Shown here piece after piece: positions 24,924 to 32,977 of a stretch of DNA of 60,929 bases; the first letter of the stretch is position 1; every line of letters begins with the position of its first letter. This DNA comes from Bacteroidota bacterium (GTDB lineage: Bacteria > Bacteroidota > Bacteroidia > Bacteroidales > VadinHA17), in NCBI GenBank assembly GCA_012729475.1, contig JAAYDB010000059.1, forward strand, positions 1 through 60,929. Reading direction: 5' to 3'. The notes below the pieces were generated by a model that made no database searches, was not told where the DNA came from, and worked only from the letters and a program-made list of their open reading frames with translations. The position numbers and the translations under genes were made by a program.

Positions 24924-25919
24924 ATGACACACGAAGACAAATATGACAGTAGTGAATGGCAAGAACTGGCCCGTCACATGTCAGAAGAAAATAAGGATCC
25001 GTCAGAGTTTTTTCAGAAATTTCTGACTGAAGACAAATACAATACTTATAAACAATGGAAAGAGCTTAAAAACATGGATGAGAATAAGGAAATTGATGTT
25101 GATTTTGCGTGGAATAAAGTCGTATCCCGATTGAATAAAGAAAGTAACCTGAGTGTGAGCAATCAACGGAAAGTGTTTTTTACAGGAAGAATAATGATGA
25201 GAATTGCCGCTGTCATCCTTATCCTGTTAAGTCTTGGTATTGTAACATTATACACAGTAAGGACCGGCTTTCCGTATAAAAAAACAGTTATATCAACAGA
25301 CATCAATGAGACAAACCGTAAAGTAATCCTCCCGGACGGAAGCAATGTTTTTCTCAATCGTAATACATATCTTGCTTACCGGACCAATTATGGCAAATCA
25401 GGCCGAAATGTGGAACTTAAAGGGGAAGCTTTTTTTGAGATTTCAGCTGACCCTGATAACCCTTTTACAGTTTATGCCGGAAAAGCCAGGATAAAAGTTC
25501 TCGGTACTTCTTTCAACGTCATTACAAATAATCCGGAGTCTGAAGTTGAGGTATTTGTTGAAACGGGACATGTTATGCTTTCGGATAATTCCGGCAAACA
25601 AAATATTTTGCTCGACTCTGGATATGTTGGTACTATTGGCTCAGAAATACCGGGGAAAAAGCTAAATAATGATCCTAATTACCTGGCCTGGAACAAAGGA
25701 CTGCTTAAATATGACGGACAGACTCTTGATGTCGTCTTCCGGGATCTTGAAAGAGTATATGATATGAAAATAGTTGCTGATGACCCCGAAATTCTGGATC
25801 TCCCCTGGGCTACTACCATAGATAACCAACCGCACGATACTATAATTCGCCTAATTTGTGCTAGCTTTATACTTGGTTATTCAAAAGACGGTGATGTTTA
25901 TCATCTTACAAAAAAATAA
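24924..25919 (+). CDS. FecR-type anti-sigma factor
   Basis: The 331-residue protein has a cytoplasmic N-terminal part of about 85 residues that would bind the sigma factor. One membrane helix follows near 90-112 (MMRIAAVILILLSLGIVTLY). The periplasmic FecR domain comes next (KVILPDGSNVFLNRNTYLAY, GEAFFEISADPDNPFTVYAG, KVLGTSFNV), then a C-terminal DUF4974-type domain (TLDVVFRDLERVYDMKIVAD). In known systems the C-terminal domain touches the N-terminal STN domain of an outer-membrane protein. Here the adjacent gene supplies an STN domain. Confidence 0.93.
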   Translation: MTHEDKYDSSEWQELARHMSEENKDPSEFFQKFLTEDKYNTYKQWKELKNMDENKEIDVDFAWNKVVSRLNKESNLSVSNQRKVFFTGRIMMRIAAVILILLSLGIVTLYTVRTGFPYKKTVISTDINETNRKVILPDGSNVFLNRNTYLAYRTNYGKSGRNVELKGEAFFEISADPDNPFTVYAGKARIKVLGTSFNVITNNPESEVEVFVETGHVMLSDNSGKQNILLDSGYVGTIGSEIPGKKLNNDPNYLAWNKGLLKYDGQTLDVVFRDLERVYDMKIVADDPEILDLPWATTIDNQPHDTIIRLICASFILGYSKDGDVYHLTKK

Positions 25920-25931
25920 CTGTTAGTAAAA

Positions 25932-27476
25932 ATGCTGTCATCCAATGGCTCCATGATAAAAAAGATTTCAGCCATTGTTTCATTTCTTTTGTTGATCCAA
26001 TGGCCAATCCTTAACGGTCAGGAAACAATTCTTGATTCTCTTTTTACCTTTCGTGAAGGTCTGGTGAGAATAAGCAATGCCCTGGATATAATTACCGGAC
26101 AAACTGGTTATAATTTCACTTATGACAGCAGGCTTATCAATACAAATACAATTACAGACCTCACTTTCAACAATATCCGATTACAAACCATACTGGACAG
26201 CATTCTTAAGGACGATTTGCTTACCTATTCGGTTATCGATAAATATATTATCATTGCAAAACCACTACCTGCTGATAGAACAAAGGGGCTTCCATCTGCA
26301 GGACAGGACTTTGTTTCGGGGACAGTCATTGATGAAGACTCCGGAGAACCTCTGCCATCTGCTGCAGTATTCTTAAAGGACAGGGGCAGGGGAACAGTTT
26401 CAAACAAAAATGGCCAATTCAACCTCAGGATTACATCAGATTACTTAAACGATACTCTCTCTTTCTCATATCTCGGTTTTATCTCCCGTAATTACCCCGT
26501 TAATCAGATTACCGAAAAAGAACTCACTGTTTCTCTAAAAAGAGAATTCATACCAATTCCTGAGATTATCATCAGGGTCCGGATTCCTCAGGAAATACTA
26601 ATCAGGACAAGAGAGTCTGTTTCTGACAATTACGGTTCTTCACCTGCAATACTTACTGCTTTCTATCGTGAAGGAGTAAAAAAGAAAAAAGACTTACAGA
26701 CTTATTCAGAAGCTGTTATAAGTATATATAAAAGCCCTTATAACAGTGTCTTTCAGAGTGACCAGATAAAAGTCCGGAAAAGCCGTAAAATGGAGAACAT
26801 CAATCTCAGTGACACCCTGGCCATAAGACTTAAAGCAGGATTAAGTACCTGTCTGGATCTTGATGGAATAAAAAATACCTTCGAGTTCCTTACTGATGAA
26901 AACATGGATATGTACACTTACCGAATAAGCGACATAATTATATTTGATGAAGAATCAGCTTATGTGATTGATTTTGAACAAAATGAATACATTAATCTGC
27001 CCCTTTTCAGGGGTACTATGTATATCAATACCGATGATTATGCTTTGCTCAGTGCCGATTTTGAGATCCATCCGAAATATATTGATGAACTGAAAAATTC
27101 TTTTGTGGCCAGCCCTACACGGGGTTTTGAAACTTGGCCATCATCAGTCAGATATTCTGTCAGCTACAGAAAAATTAACGAAAGATATTTTCTGAATCAT
27201 GTCAGAGGTGATCTCGTTTTTATATCAAAGAAAAAGAAACGTCTTTTCAACAGCCAGTTCAATGTATTTTTTGAAATGGCTGTTACAGATATGCGCCTTG
27301 ATAATGTAAAACGATTTGATAGAGAGGAACTCGCTCCTGTTCATTCTGTCTTTTCAAAAACAATCACCGATTATGATTCTGATTTCTGGATGGATCAGGA
27401 TTTCCTTAAACCTGAAGACAACCTTATCCAGGCTCTTCAAAACATGAAGGTCAGATTAAAAGAATTCTCCGAATAA
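25932..27476 (+). CDS. STN + CarboxypepD_reg protein, paralogue of the 23063 gene
   Basis: The 514-residue product carries a signal peptide; the ATG at 25953 (MIKKISAIVSFLL) is a better leader start than the one at 25932. An STN (secretin/TonB short N-terminal) domain covers about 35-115 (ALDIITGQTGYNFTYDSRLI, LQTILDSILKDDLLTYSVID). A CarboxypepD_reg domain follows at about 125-195 (FVSGTVIDEDSGEPLPSAAV), then the same C-terminal domain as the gene at 23063. There is no TonB-dependent barrel. It is last in the operon, 12 bp after the anti-sigma gene. The STN domain is probably the partner of FecR, so this protein may sense or transmit a surface signal. That role is inference. Confidence 0.8.
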   Translation: MLSSNGSMIKKISAIVSFLLLIQWPILNGQETILDSLFTFREGLVRISNALDIITGQTGYNFTYDSRLINTNTITDLTFNNIRLQTILDSILKDDLLTYSVIDKYIIIAKPLPADRTKGLPSAGQDFVSGTVIDEDSGEPLPSAAVFLKDRGRGTVSNKNGQFNLRITSDYLNDTLSFSYLGFISRNYPVNQITEKELTVSLKREFIPIPEIIIRVRIPQEILIRTRESVSDNYGSSPAILTAFYREGVKKKKDLQTYSEAVISIYKSPYNSVFQSDQIKVRKSRKMENINLSDTLAIRLKAGLSTCLDLDGIKNTFEFLTDENMDMYTYRISDIIIFDEESAYVIDFEQNEYINLPLFRGTMYINTDDYALLSADFEIHPKYIDELKNSFVASPTRGFETWPSSVRYSVSYRKINERYFLNHVRGDLVFISKKKKRLFNSQFNVFFEMAVTDMRLDNVKRFDREELAPVHSVFSKTITDYDSDFWMDQDFLKPEDNLIQALQNMKVRLKEFSE

Positions 27477-27584
27477 AAATATTGCCGGTTCTCATGAAAC
27501 AAGCTAATGAAAATCAGAAATGATACTATATTCTCCTGATTGTTCCATCAAATTATCCCAAACATAACCCTTATACAATTGTAT

Positions 27585-28604
27585 TCAGTATTTATTAATA
27601 AGATCGTACAATTCACTCAGATCGGGAGTCAGTATTATCTCGGTCCTTCTGTTCCTCTGACGGGCATCAGCAGTATTTCTTTCATCAACAGGGAAGAATT
27701 CTCCACGACCGGAAGCAGTGAGACGTTTTGGATTAATTGCAGAACTCTCAAGAAGGACCCTGATTACCGTGGTGGCTCTTTTTACACTCAGATCCCAGTT
27801 GTCAGCCAGTTGGCTGTTGCCTGGTTTGTATGGAACATTATCAGTATGACCCTCAATAATAACCTGTATATCAGGATTTCTTTCCAGAACTCCTGCCAGT
27901 TGCCGTAAGGCGTCCCTTCCATTGGCATCTATGTCCCAGCTTCCTGACCGGAAAAGCAGTTTCTCTTCAAGAGACACATATACCTTGCCATCTCTCTGAC
28001 TTACAGTAAGTCCGTTGTTTTCAAAATTAAATAGCGCATTTGATACTTTGTTTTTCAGATCCTCTGCTATCATCTTCTGAGTATTGAGTATCTTTTCAAG
28101 CTCAATAAGTCTTTTGTTCCTCTCTTCCAGCTCATAATTAAGTTCATCCAGCGCAGCTCTTTTAGAATCAAGATTAGCCTCAAGCTGACGAAGAATATTT
28201 TCCTTTTGTTCCAGATCCGCTCTGGCAGCCTGTAATTCTCCAAGCAGTTTCTGAGTTTCCTGAACATTGCCCCTGATAAGTTCTTCATGAGCTTTTTCAA
28301 GATCATTGTACCTTGATAACAGCTCTGCTTTTTCATTAATGGCTTCATCCCGCTCCTTACTTATTTCTGATAATTCTTCTGCAATAATATCTGATTCATT
28401 CTGCAATTCTTCAAGTCTGGCTTTTAATTCCTTATTAGCCATCTCAAGAGTAATATTATCAGCTTTATAAGTATCCCTCTCGTCCATAAAATGTCGGCTT
28501 TCATCCTGCACTTTTTTAAACTTCAGTCCTGACACACATGAAACTGTTGATATTATAAGTGATAATAACAACAATGCAGGGAATATTTTCCTTTTCATAA
28601 TCAT
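27585..28604 (-). CDS. OmpA-family lipoprotein with long coiled coil
   Basis: From the ATG at 28604 (or 28598) the product begins with a lipoprotein leader ending LIISTVSC. A coiled coil follows over about residues 30-190, rich in Glu, Leu and Lys, with repeats such as LEELQNESDIIAEELSEI. The C-terminal 120 residues are a peptidoglycan-binding OmpA/MotB domain: IIEGHTDNVPY, DNWDLSVKRATTVIRVLLE, RLTASGRGEF and RNRRTEIILTP. It probably links the outer membrane to the cell wall through an extended rod. It is a stand-alone gene between the sigma operon and dxs. Confidence 0.9.
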   Translation of the reverse strand: MIMKRKIFPALLLLSLIISTVSCVSGLKFKKVQDESRHFMDERDTYKADNITLEMANKELKARLEELQNESDIIAEELSEISKERDEAINEKAELLSRYNDLEKAHEELIRGNVQETQKLLGELQAARADLEQKENILRQLEANLDSKRAALDELNYELEERNKRLIELEKILNTQKMIAEDLKNKVSNALFNFENNGLTVSQRDGKVYVSLEEKLLFRSGSWDIDANGRDALRQLAGVLERNPDIQVIIEGHTDNVPYKPGNSQLADNWDLSVKRATTVIRVLLESSAINPKRLTASGRGEFFPVDERNTADARQRNRRTEIILTPDLSELYDLINKY

Positions 28605-28723
28605 TGTTTTTGAATAGAGTATTCTTTCTCTGTACAATACCGTATTTCAGCAATTTCCATCTCCGTAACAAAAATAAGAAAATCCGGGCTATGCCCTATT
28701 AAGCATAAGGGTATTATTATTGT

Positions 28724-28731
28724 TATATTTG
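28724..28731 (+). promoter_or_regulatory. Putative dxs -7 box (TATATTTG)
   Basis: Exact TAnnTTTG match 18 bp before the dxs ATG, giving a very short leader. Confidence 0.45.
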
Positions 28732-28749
28732 CATTAAATATTTATAATA

Positions 28750-30669
28750 ATGGATAACACAGATAATCTATTATTTAAAATATCTTCTCCGGCAGATCTT
28801 AAAAAGCTGGAGCCGATTGATCTGGTCAAAGTCAGTGAAGAACTCCGTCAGTTTATTATTGATGTTATAAGTTCCAATCCCGGTCATTTTGGCGCCAGTC
28901 TTGGGGTTGTTGAACTGACTGTTGCCCTGCACTATGTTTTCAATACTCCATACGACAAAATCATCTGGGATGTTGGGCATCAGGCTTACGGTCATAAAAT
29001 ACTCACAGGCAGAAGAGACATATTTCACACTAACCGTAAGTACAAAGGGATCAGTGGTTTTCCTAAAATAGCAGAGAGCGAGTATGATGCTTTTGGAACA
29101 GGTCATTCTTCGACTTCTATTTCTGCTGCTCTTGGGATGGCTGTAGCTGCAAGGCAGAAGGGAGAAAAAAGGCATGTGGTAGCAGTCATAGGTGACGGTG
29201 CCATGACAGCAGGTCAGGCATTTGAAGGATTGAACAATGCCGGAGCAGGCAATTCCGATATCCTGGTCATCCTTAACGATAACAACATGGCAATAGATCC
29301 CAATGTAGGTGCCCTTAAAGAGTATCTTCTCGATATTACTACCAGCAGAACGTATAACAGGTTTAAAGATAAGGTATGGAATTTCCTGGGGAAAGTAGGA
29401 AAACTGGGGCCTGATGCCAGAACACTTGCTGCCCAGCTTGAAGCAGGTTTTAAAAGTACCATTCTCGATAAGAGCAATCTCTTTGAAGGAATGAATTTCA
29501 GGTATTTCGGTCCTATTGACGGACATGATGTTATGCATCTGTCAAGAGTCCTGGAAGATCTGAAGCGCATACCCGGACCAAAGCTGCTGCATTGTCTTAC
29601 AGTTAAAGGAAAAGGATTCAAACAAGCGGAAGAAAACCAGACAGCTTTTCATGCTCCGGGAAAATTCGACAGAAAAACCGGACAATTTATCATTTCCTCC
29701 GACACCGATAAAGGGACTCCTTACAATGAGATCTTTGGGAAAACAATTCTGGAACTGGCGCTTAAAAATGATAAAATTGCAGGTATAACACCTGCCATGC
29801 CTACAGGATGTTCTCTGTCTTTAATGATGAAAGAACTTCCTGAAAGAACTTTCGATGTGGGAATAGCTGAACAACATGCTGTTACATTTTCTGCAGGATT
29901 GGCAACTCAGGGCATGATACCTTTCTGTAACATCTACTCATCATTCTTACAGAGAGCCTACGATCAGGTAATCCATGATGTTGCAATCCAGAATCTTCAT
30001 GTGGTTTTTTGTCTTGACCGCGCAGGTCTTGTAGGTGCTGATGGTGCTACTCACCACGGATTTTTCGACATAGCTTTTATGAGGAGCATCCCTAATATTG
30101 TTGTTGCAGCTCCCATGGATGCCATTGAACTCAGGAATATGCTGTATACAGCTCAGCTTGATAAAAACAACAGACCCTTCTCTATACGCTATCCGAAAGG
30201 AAATTGTCATTTAACCGACTGGAAAAAACCTTTCCGGGAAACAGAGATCGGAAAAGCAAGGCTGATAAGTGATGGAGATGATGTTGCAGTATTAAGCCTT
30301 GGCCATCCTGGAAATGATGTGGCTGTTGTTATAAAAAGACTTAAGGAAGAATCAATATCGGTTGCCCACTGGGATATGAGGTTTGCAGATCCTCTCGATG
30401 AAGAAACACTTCATAGTGTCTTTAAAAATTTTAAAAACATTATAACCATTGAAGATGGGATCCTTAAAGGAGGTTTTGGAAGCGCTGTCATAGAATTTAT
30501 GGCAGATAAGGGTTATAACGCAAAAGTTAGACGGCTCGGTATTCCTGATTATTTCGTTGAGCACGGAAGCCAGGAAGAACTATACAGAGAATGCGGTCTC
30601 GACAGAGCCGGAATTGAAAAAATAATAAGAGAAAGTGTCGGATCACCTGCTGTGTCACGCTTACACTGA
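28750..30669 (+). CDS. dxs: 1-deoxy-D-xylulose-5-phosphate synthase
   Basis: This thiamine-diphosphate enzyme joins pyruvate and glyceraldehyde 3-phosphate in the first step of the MEP isoprenoid pathway. The 639-residue length is normal. Motifs: IWDVGHQAYGHKILTGRRD, FGTGHSSTSISAALGMA, the TPP-binding VIGDGAMTAGQAFEGLNNAG, DVGIAEQHAVTFSAGLATQG and DRAGLVGADGATHHGFFD. The C-terminal transketolase domain ends with IEDGILKGGFGSAV. It is monocistronic; tRNA-Leu follows. Confidence 0.97.
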   Translation: MDNTDNLLFKISSPADLKKLEPIDLVKVSEELRQFIIDVISSNPGHFGASLGVVELTVALHYVFNTPYDKIIWDVGHQAYGHKILTGRRDIFHTNRKYKGISGFPKIAESEYDAFGTGHSSTSISAALGMAVAARQKGEKRHVVAVIGDGAMTAGQAFEGLNNAGAGNSDILVILNDNNMAIDPNVGALKEYLLDITTSRTYNRFKDKVWNFLGKVGKLGPDARTLAAQLEAGFKSTILDKSNLFEGMNFRYFGPIDGHDVMHLSRVLEDLKRIPGPKLLHCLTVKGKGFKQAEENQTAFHAPGKFDRKTGQFIISSDTDKGTPYNEIFGKTILELALKNDKIAGITPAMPTGCSLSLMMKELPERTFDVGIAEQHAVTFSAGLATQGMIPFCNIYSSFLQRAYDQVIHDVAIQNLHVVFCLDRAGLVGADGATHHGFFDIAFMRSIPNIVVAAPMDAIELRNMLYTAQLDKNNRPFSIRYPKGNCHLTDWKKPFRETEIGKARLISDGDDVAVLSLGHPGNDVAVVIKRLKEESISVAHWDMRFADPLDEETLHSVFKNFKNIITIEDGILKGGFGSAVIEFMADKGYNAKVRRLGIPDYFVEHGSQEELYRECGLDRAGIEKIIRESVGSPAVSRLH

Positions 30670-30827
30670 CAATGCTTTTTGTTATTTAATAATCTGCCTG
30701 AATCTTATCTCACTTATCTCAATACCCTGATTTGTCGGGAATGTTGCTGCTTTATCTGAAAAAAACTGTATTCCACTAAAGGAAACAACAGTGTCTTAAG
30801 ACGGTTTTATTTGATGAATATTTCTAT

Positions 30828-30835
30828 TAAATTTG
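30828..30835 (+). promoter_or_regulatory. Putative tRNA-Leu -7 box (TAAATTTG)
   Basis: Exact TAnnTTTG match 32 bp before the mature tRNA 5' end. A TTTG at 30810-30813 lies upstream, but the spacing of 14 bp is shorter than usual. Confidence 0.45.
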
Positions 30836-30867
30836 TCCTTCTTAACAAAGACCTGCAAGACCTGCAC

Positions 30868-30951
30868 GCCCGGATGGCGGAATTGGTAGACGCGCTGGTC
30901 TCAAACACCAGTGGCAGCAATGCTGTGCCGGTTCGATCCCGGCTCCGGGTA
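30868..30951 (+). tRNA. tRNA-Leu (anticodon CAA)
   Basis: An 84-nt class II tRNA. The acceptor GCCCGGA pairs with TCCGGGT, with one G-T pair at the end. The D-loop contains GGTAG, and the anticodon stem CTGGT/ACCAG encloses the loop CTCAAAC, giving anticodon CAA for UUG codons. A variable arm follows (GGCAGCAATGCTGT region), then the T-arm with GTTCGATCC. The discriminator is A and CCA is not encoded. Confidence 0.95.
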
Positions 30952-30955
30952 CAAT

Positions 30956-31008
30956 ATCAGAGTGAGAGTGAAAAGCGAGAGCAATAAACAACCACTCTGA
31001 TTTTATTT
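30956..31008 (+). terminator. Terminator after tRNA-Leu
   Basis: ATCAGAGTG (30956-30964) pairs perfectly with CACTCTGAT (30993-31001) and runs into TTTATTT. The loop is 28 nt, longer than usual. Confidence 0.65.
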
Positions 31009-31083
31009 ACAGTCCTTTGCAATGGTTCTTATAAGATTTTACTAATTTTACCTCTCAAATACTATATTAACATTTTCTGATAC

Positions 31084-31926
31084 ATGGATAACATTCCTGA
31101 AGAAATTATGAAGATCCAGAGCAGTTACTGCCAGGCAGTGCCTTCAGTAAGAGATGCTCACAAATTTATTGAAGACCTTATTCTTTTTCTTTTCCCGATA
31201 AAAGATAATCAGAGACCCGGCATAAAAGAGACCCGGCTGAAATACACTCAGTTGGAAATTGAGCTTGAAGAACTGCTTAAACCTGTCGCTTCCAGTCTTA
31301 AGGGATCTCCGGAAGAATTGTCGGAGATATTTTTTAATTCTCTTCATCCTGTCTATCTGGATCTCCTGGAAGAAGCCAAAGGATATCTTCAACACGATCC
31401 GGCATCGTACAACATTGAAGAGGTACTCTTGTGCTACCCGGGGTTTTATGCTGTGACTGTCTACCGCCTGTCACATATTCTATACAAACTTGATATCCCA
31501 ATCCTGCCTCGCATCATCAGTGAACATGCGCATAGTAAAACAGGAATCGACATTCATCCGGGAGCCACTATAGGAAAAAAATTTTTCATAGACCATGGTA
31601 CAGGTATCGTCATTGGTGAAACAACAATTATAGGTGAGAATGTAAAAATCTATCAGGGTGTAACACTGGGAGCCTTGCATGTTGATAAAAAAATGAGTAA
31701 CACCAAACGTCATCCCACTATTGAAGATAATGTCATTATATACGCGGGAAGTACTATTCTTGGAGGTGAAACGCTTATAGGACACGATAGTGTCATAGGT
31801 GGAAATGTATGGCTCACATCAGGAGTGGATCCCGGGACAATAGTATATCACCGACCTCAGATTGAATACAGGAACGGGAAAAAATTTTCCGGCCCGAAAA
31901 ACGATGATAAGGATAAAAGTATATAG
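31084..31926 (+). CDS. cysE: Serine O-acetyltransferase
   Basis: This enzyme acetylates serine with acetyl-CoA to make O-acetylserine, the precursor for cysteine. The 280-residue protein has a helical N-terminal half and a left-handed beta-helix of hexapeptide repeats: [41 protein letters not shown], and [17 protein letters not shown]. It resembles the longer EpsC-type enzymes of Bacteroidota more than E. coli CysE. The cysteine synthase gene follows within 5 bp, so product and user of O-acetylserine are co-expressed. Confidence 0.93.
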   Translation: MDNIPEEIMKIQSSYCQAVPSVRDAHKFIEDLILFLFPIKDNQRPGIKETRLKYTQLEIELEELLKPVASSLKGSPEELSEIFFNSLHPVYLDLLEEAKGYLQHDPASYNIEEVLLCYPGFYAVTVYRLSHILYKLDIPILPRIISEHAHSKTGIDIHPGATIGKKFFIDHGTGIVIGETTIIGENVKIYQGVTLGALHVDKKMSNTKRHPTIEDNVIIYAGSTILGGETLIGHDSVIGGNVWLTSGVDPGTIVYHRPQIEYRNGKKFSGPKNDDKDKSI

Positions 31927-31931
31927 TGGTT

Positions 31932-32843
31932 ATGAAAGTATCCGATGTTACTGAGATCATAGGCAATACTCCTCATATCAGGCTTAACAGGCTATTTGGT
32001 CAGTCACATGAAGTATGGGTCAAATTTGAAGCCCGTAATCCGGGAGGAAGCATCAAAGACAGAATTGCCCTGGCGATGATTGAGGATGCTGAAAGAGAGG
32101 GTATACTTAAAAAAGATACTGTCATTATAGAACCGACTTCAGGCAATACCGGAATCGGTCTTGCAATGGCGGCTGCCGTCAAGGGCTACAGACTTATCAT
32201 TGTTATGCCTGAGTCAATGTCGCCTGAACGCAGAAAACTGATGAAAGCTTATGGTGCCGAACTGGAACTTACACCTGCAGGCTCAGGGATGAAAGGAGCC
32301 ATTGAAAGGGCAAAAGAAATAAGTAATGAGATAAACAATACCTGGATACCATCACAATTCGATAATATTTCAAACATCATCATCCATCAGAAAAATACCG
32401 CCAGCGAAATATTAAAAGATTTTCCTGAAGGAATTAACTATTTTATAAGCGGGGTAGGCACCGGAGGTCATATTACAGGTGTGGGAGAAATTCTAAAGAA
32501 TAAATTTCCGGATATTAAAATATTTGCAGTTGAACCGGAACAGTCACCCGTCATAAGCGGAGGAAAACCATCACCTCATCCCATACAGGGAATAGGAGCC
32601 GGATTCATCCCTCCAAATCTTCATACTGATATTCTCGACGGTGTAATAACTATCTCAAAAGAAGAAGCTTTTAATTTTGCAAGACGTGCTGCAAGAGAAG
32701 AAGGTATCCTCGCCGGTATCTCCAGCGGAGCCAGCCTGGCCGCAGTGGCCAAAAAAATACCTGAAATGCCTGAAAAAAGCCGGATTTTGACCTTCATTTA
32801 TGACACAGGAGAAAGATATCTTTCGGTTGAAGGACTTTACTAA
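31932..32843 (+). CDS. cysK: O-acetylserine sulfhydrylase (cysteine synthase)
   Basis: This PLP enzyme replaces the acetyl group of O-acetylserine with sulfide. I choose the ATG at 31932 ([14 protein letters not shown]); an in-frame GTG overlaps the cysE stop. Features: the PLP lysine in [14 protein letters not shown], the substrate loop PTSGNTGIG, the phosphate-binding [15 protein letters not shown] and the late [10 protein letters not shown]. At 303 residues the length is normal. CysM and CysK cannot be told apart here. Confidence 0.94.
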   Translation: MKVSDVTEIIGNTPHIRLNRLFGQSHEVWVKFEARNPGGSIKDRIALAMIEDAEREGILKKDTVIIEPTSGNTGIGLAMAAAVKGYRLIIVMPESMSPERRKLMKAYGAELELTPAGSGMKGAIERAKEISNEINNTWIPSQFDNISNIIIHQKNTASEILKDFPEGINYFISGVGTGGHITGVGEILKNKFPDIKIFAVEPEQSPVISGGKPSPHPIQGIGAGFIPPNLHTDILDGVITISKEEAFNFARRAAREEGILAGISSGASLAAVAKKIPEMPEKSRILTFIYDTGERYLSVEGLY

Positions 32844-32870
32844 AGCATAAATAGAACATTCAATATTTTA

Positions 32871-32895
32871 AAAAACCCATCCATATCCGGTTTTT
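32871..32895 (+). terminator. Terminator-like hairpin after cysK
   Basis: AAAAACC (32871-32877) pairs with GGTTTTT (32889-32895) around an 11-nt loop. The U-run is part of the stem, so this is a weak call. Confidence 0.4.
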
Positions 32896-32977
32896 AAACT
32901 TAAAAAGATTATTTTCACAAGATAAAACCCGAAAATTCATTATCTTTTATACTATAAACCGTTTATAAACTTATCCC

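Noticed and set aside
28771-29538. 255-residue open frame on the minus strand of dxs
   Set aside because: It lies wholly within dxs in the opposite sense, with biased composition and no domain; dxs is certain.
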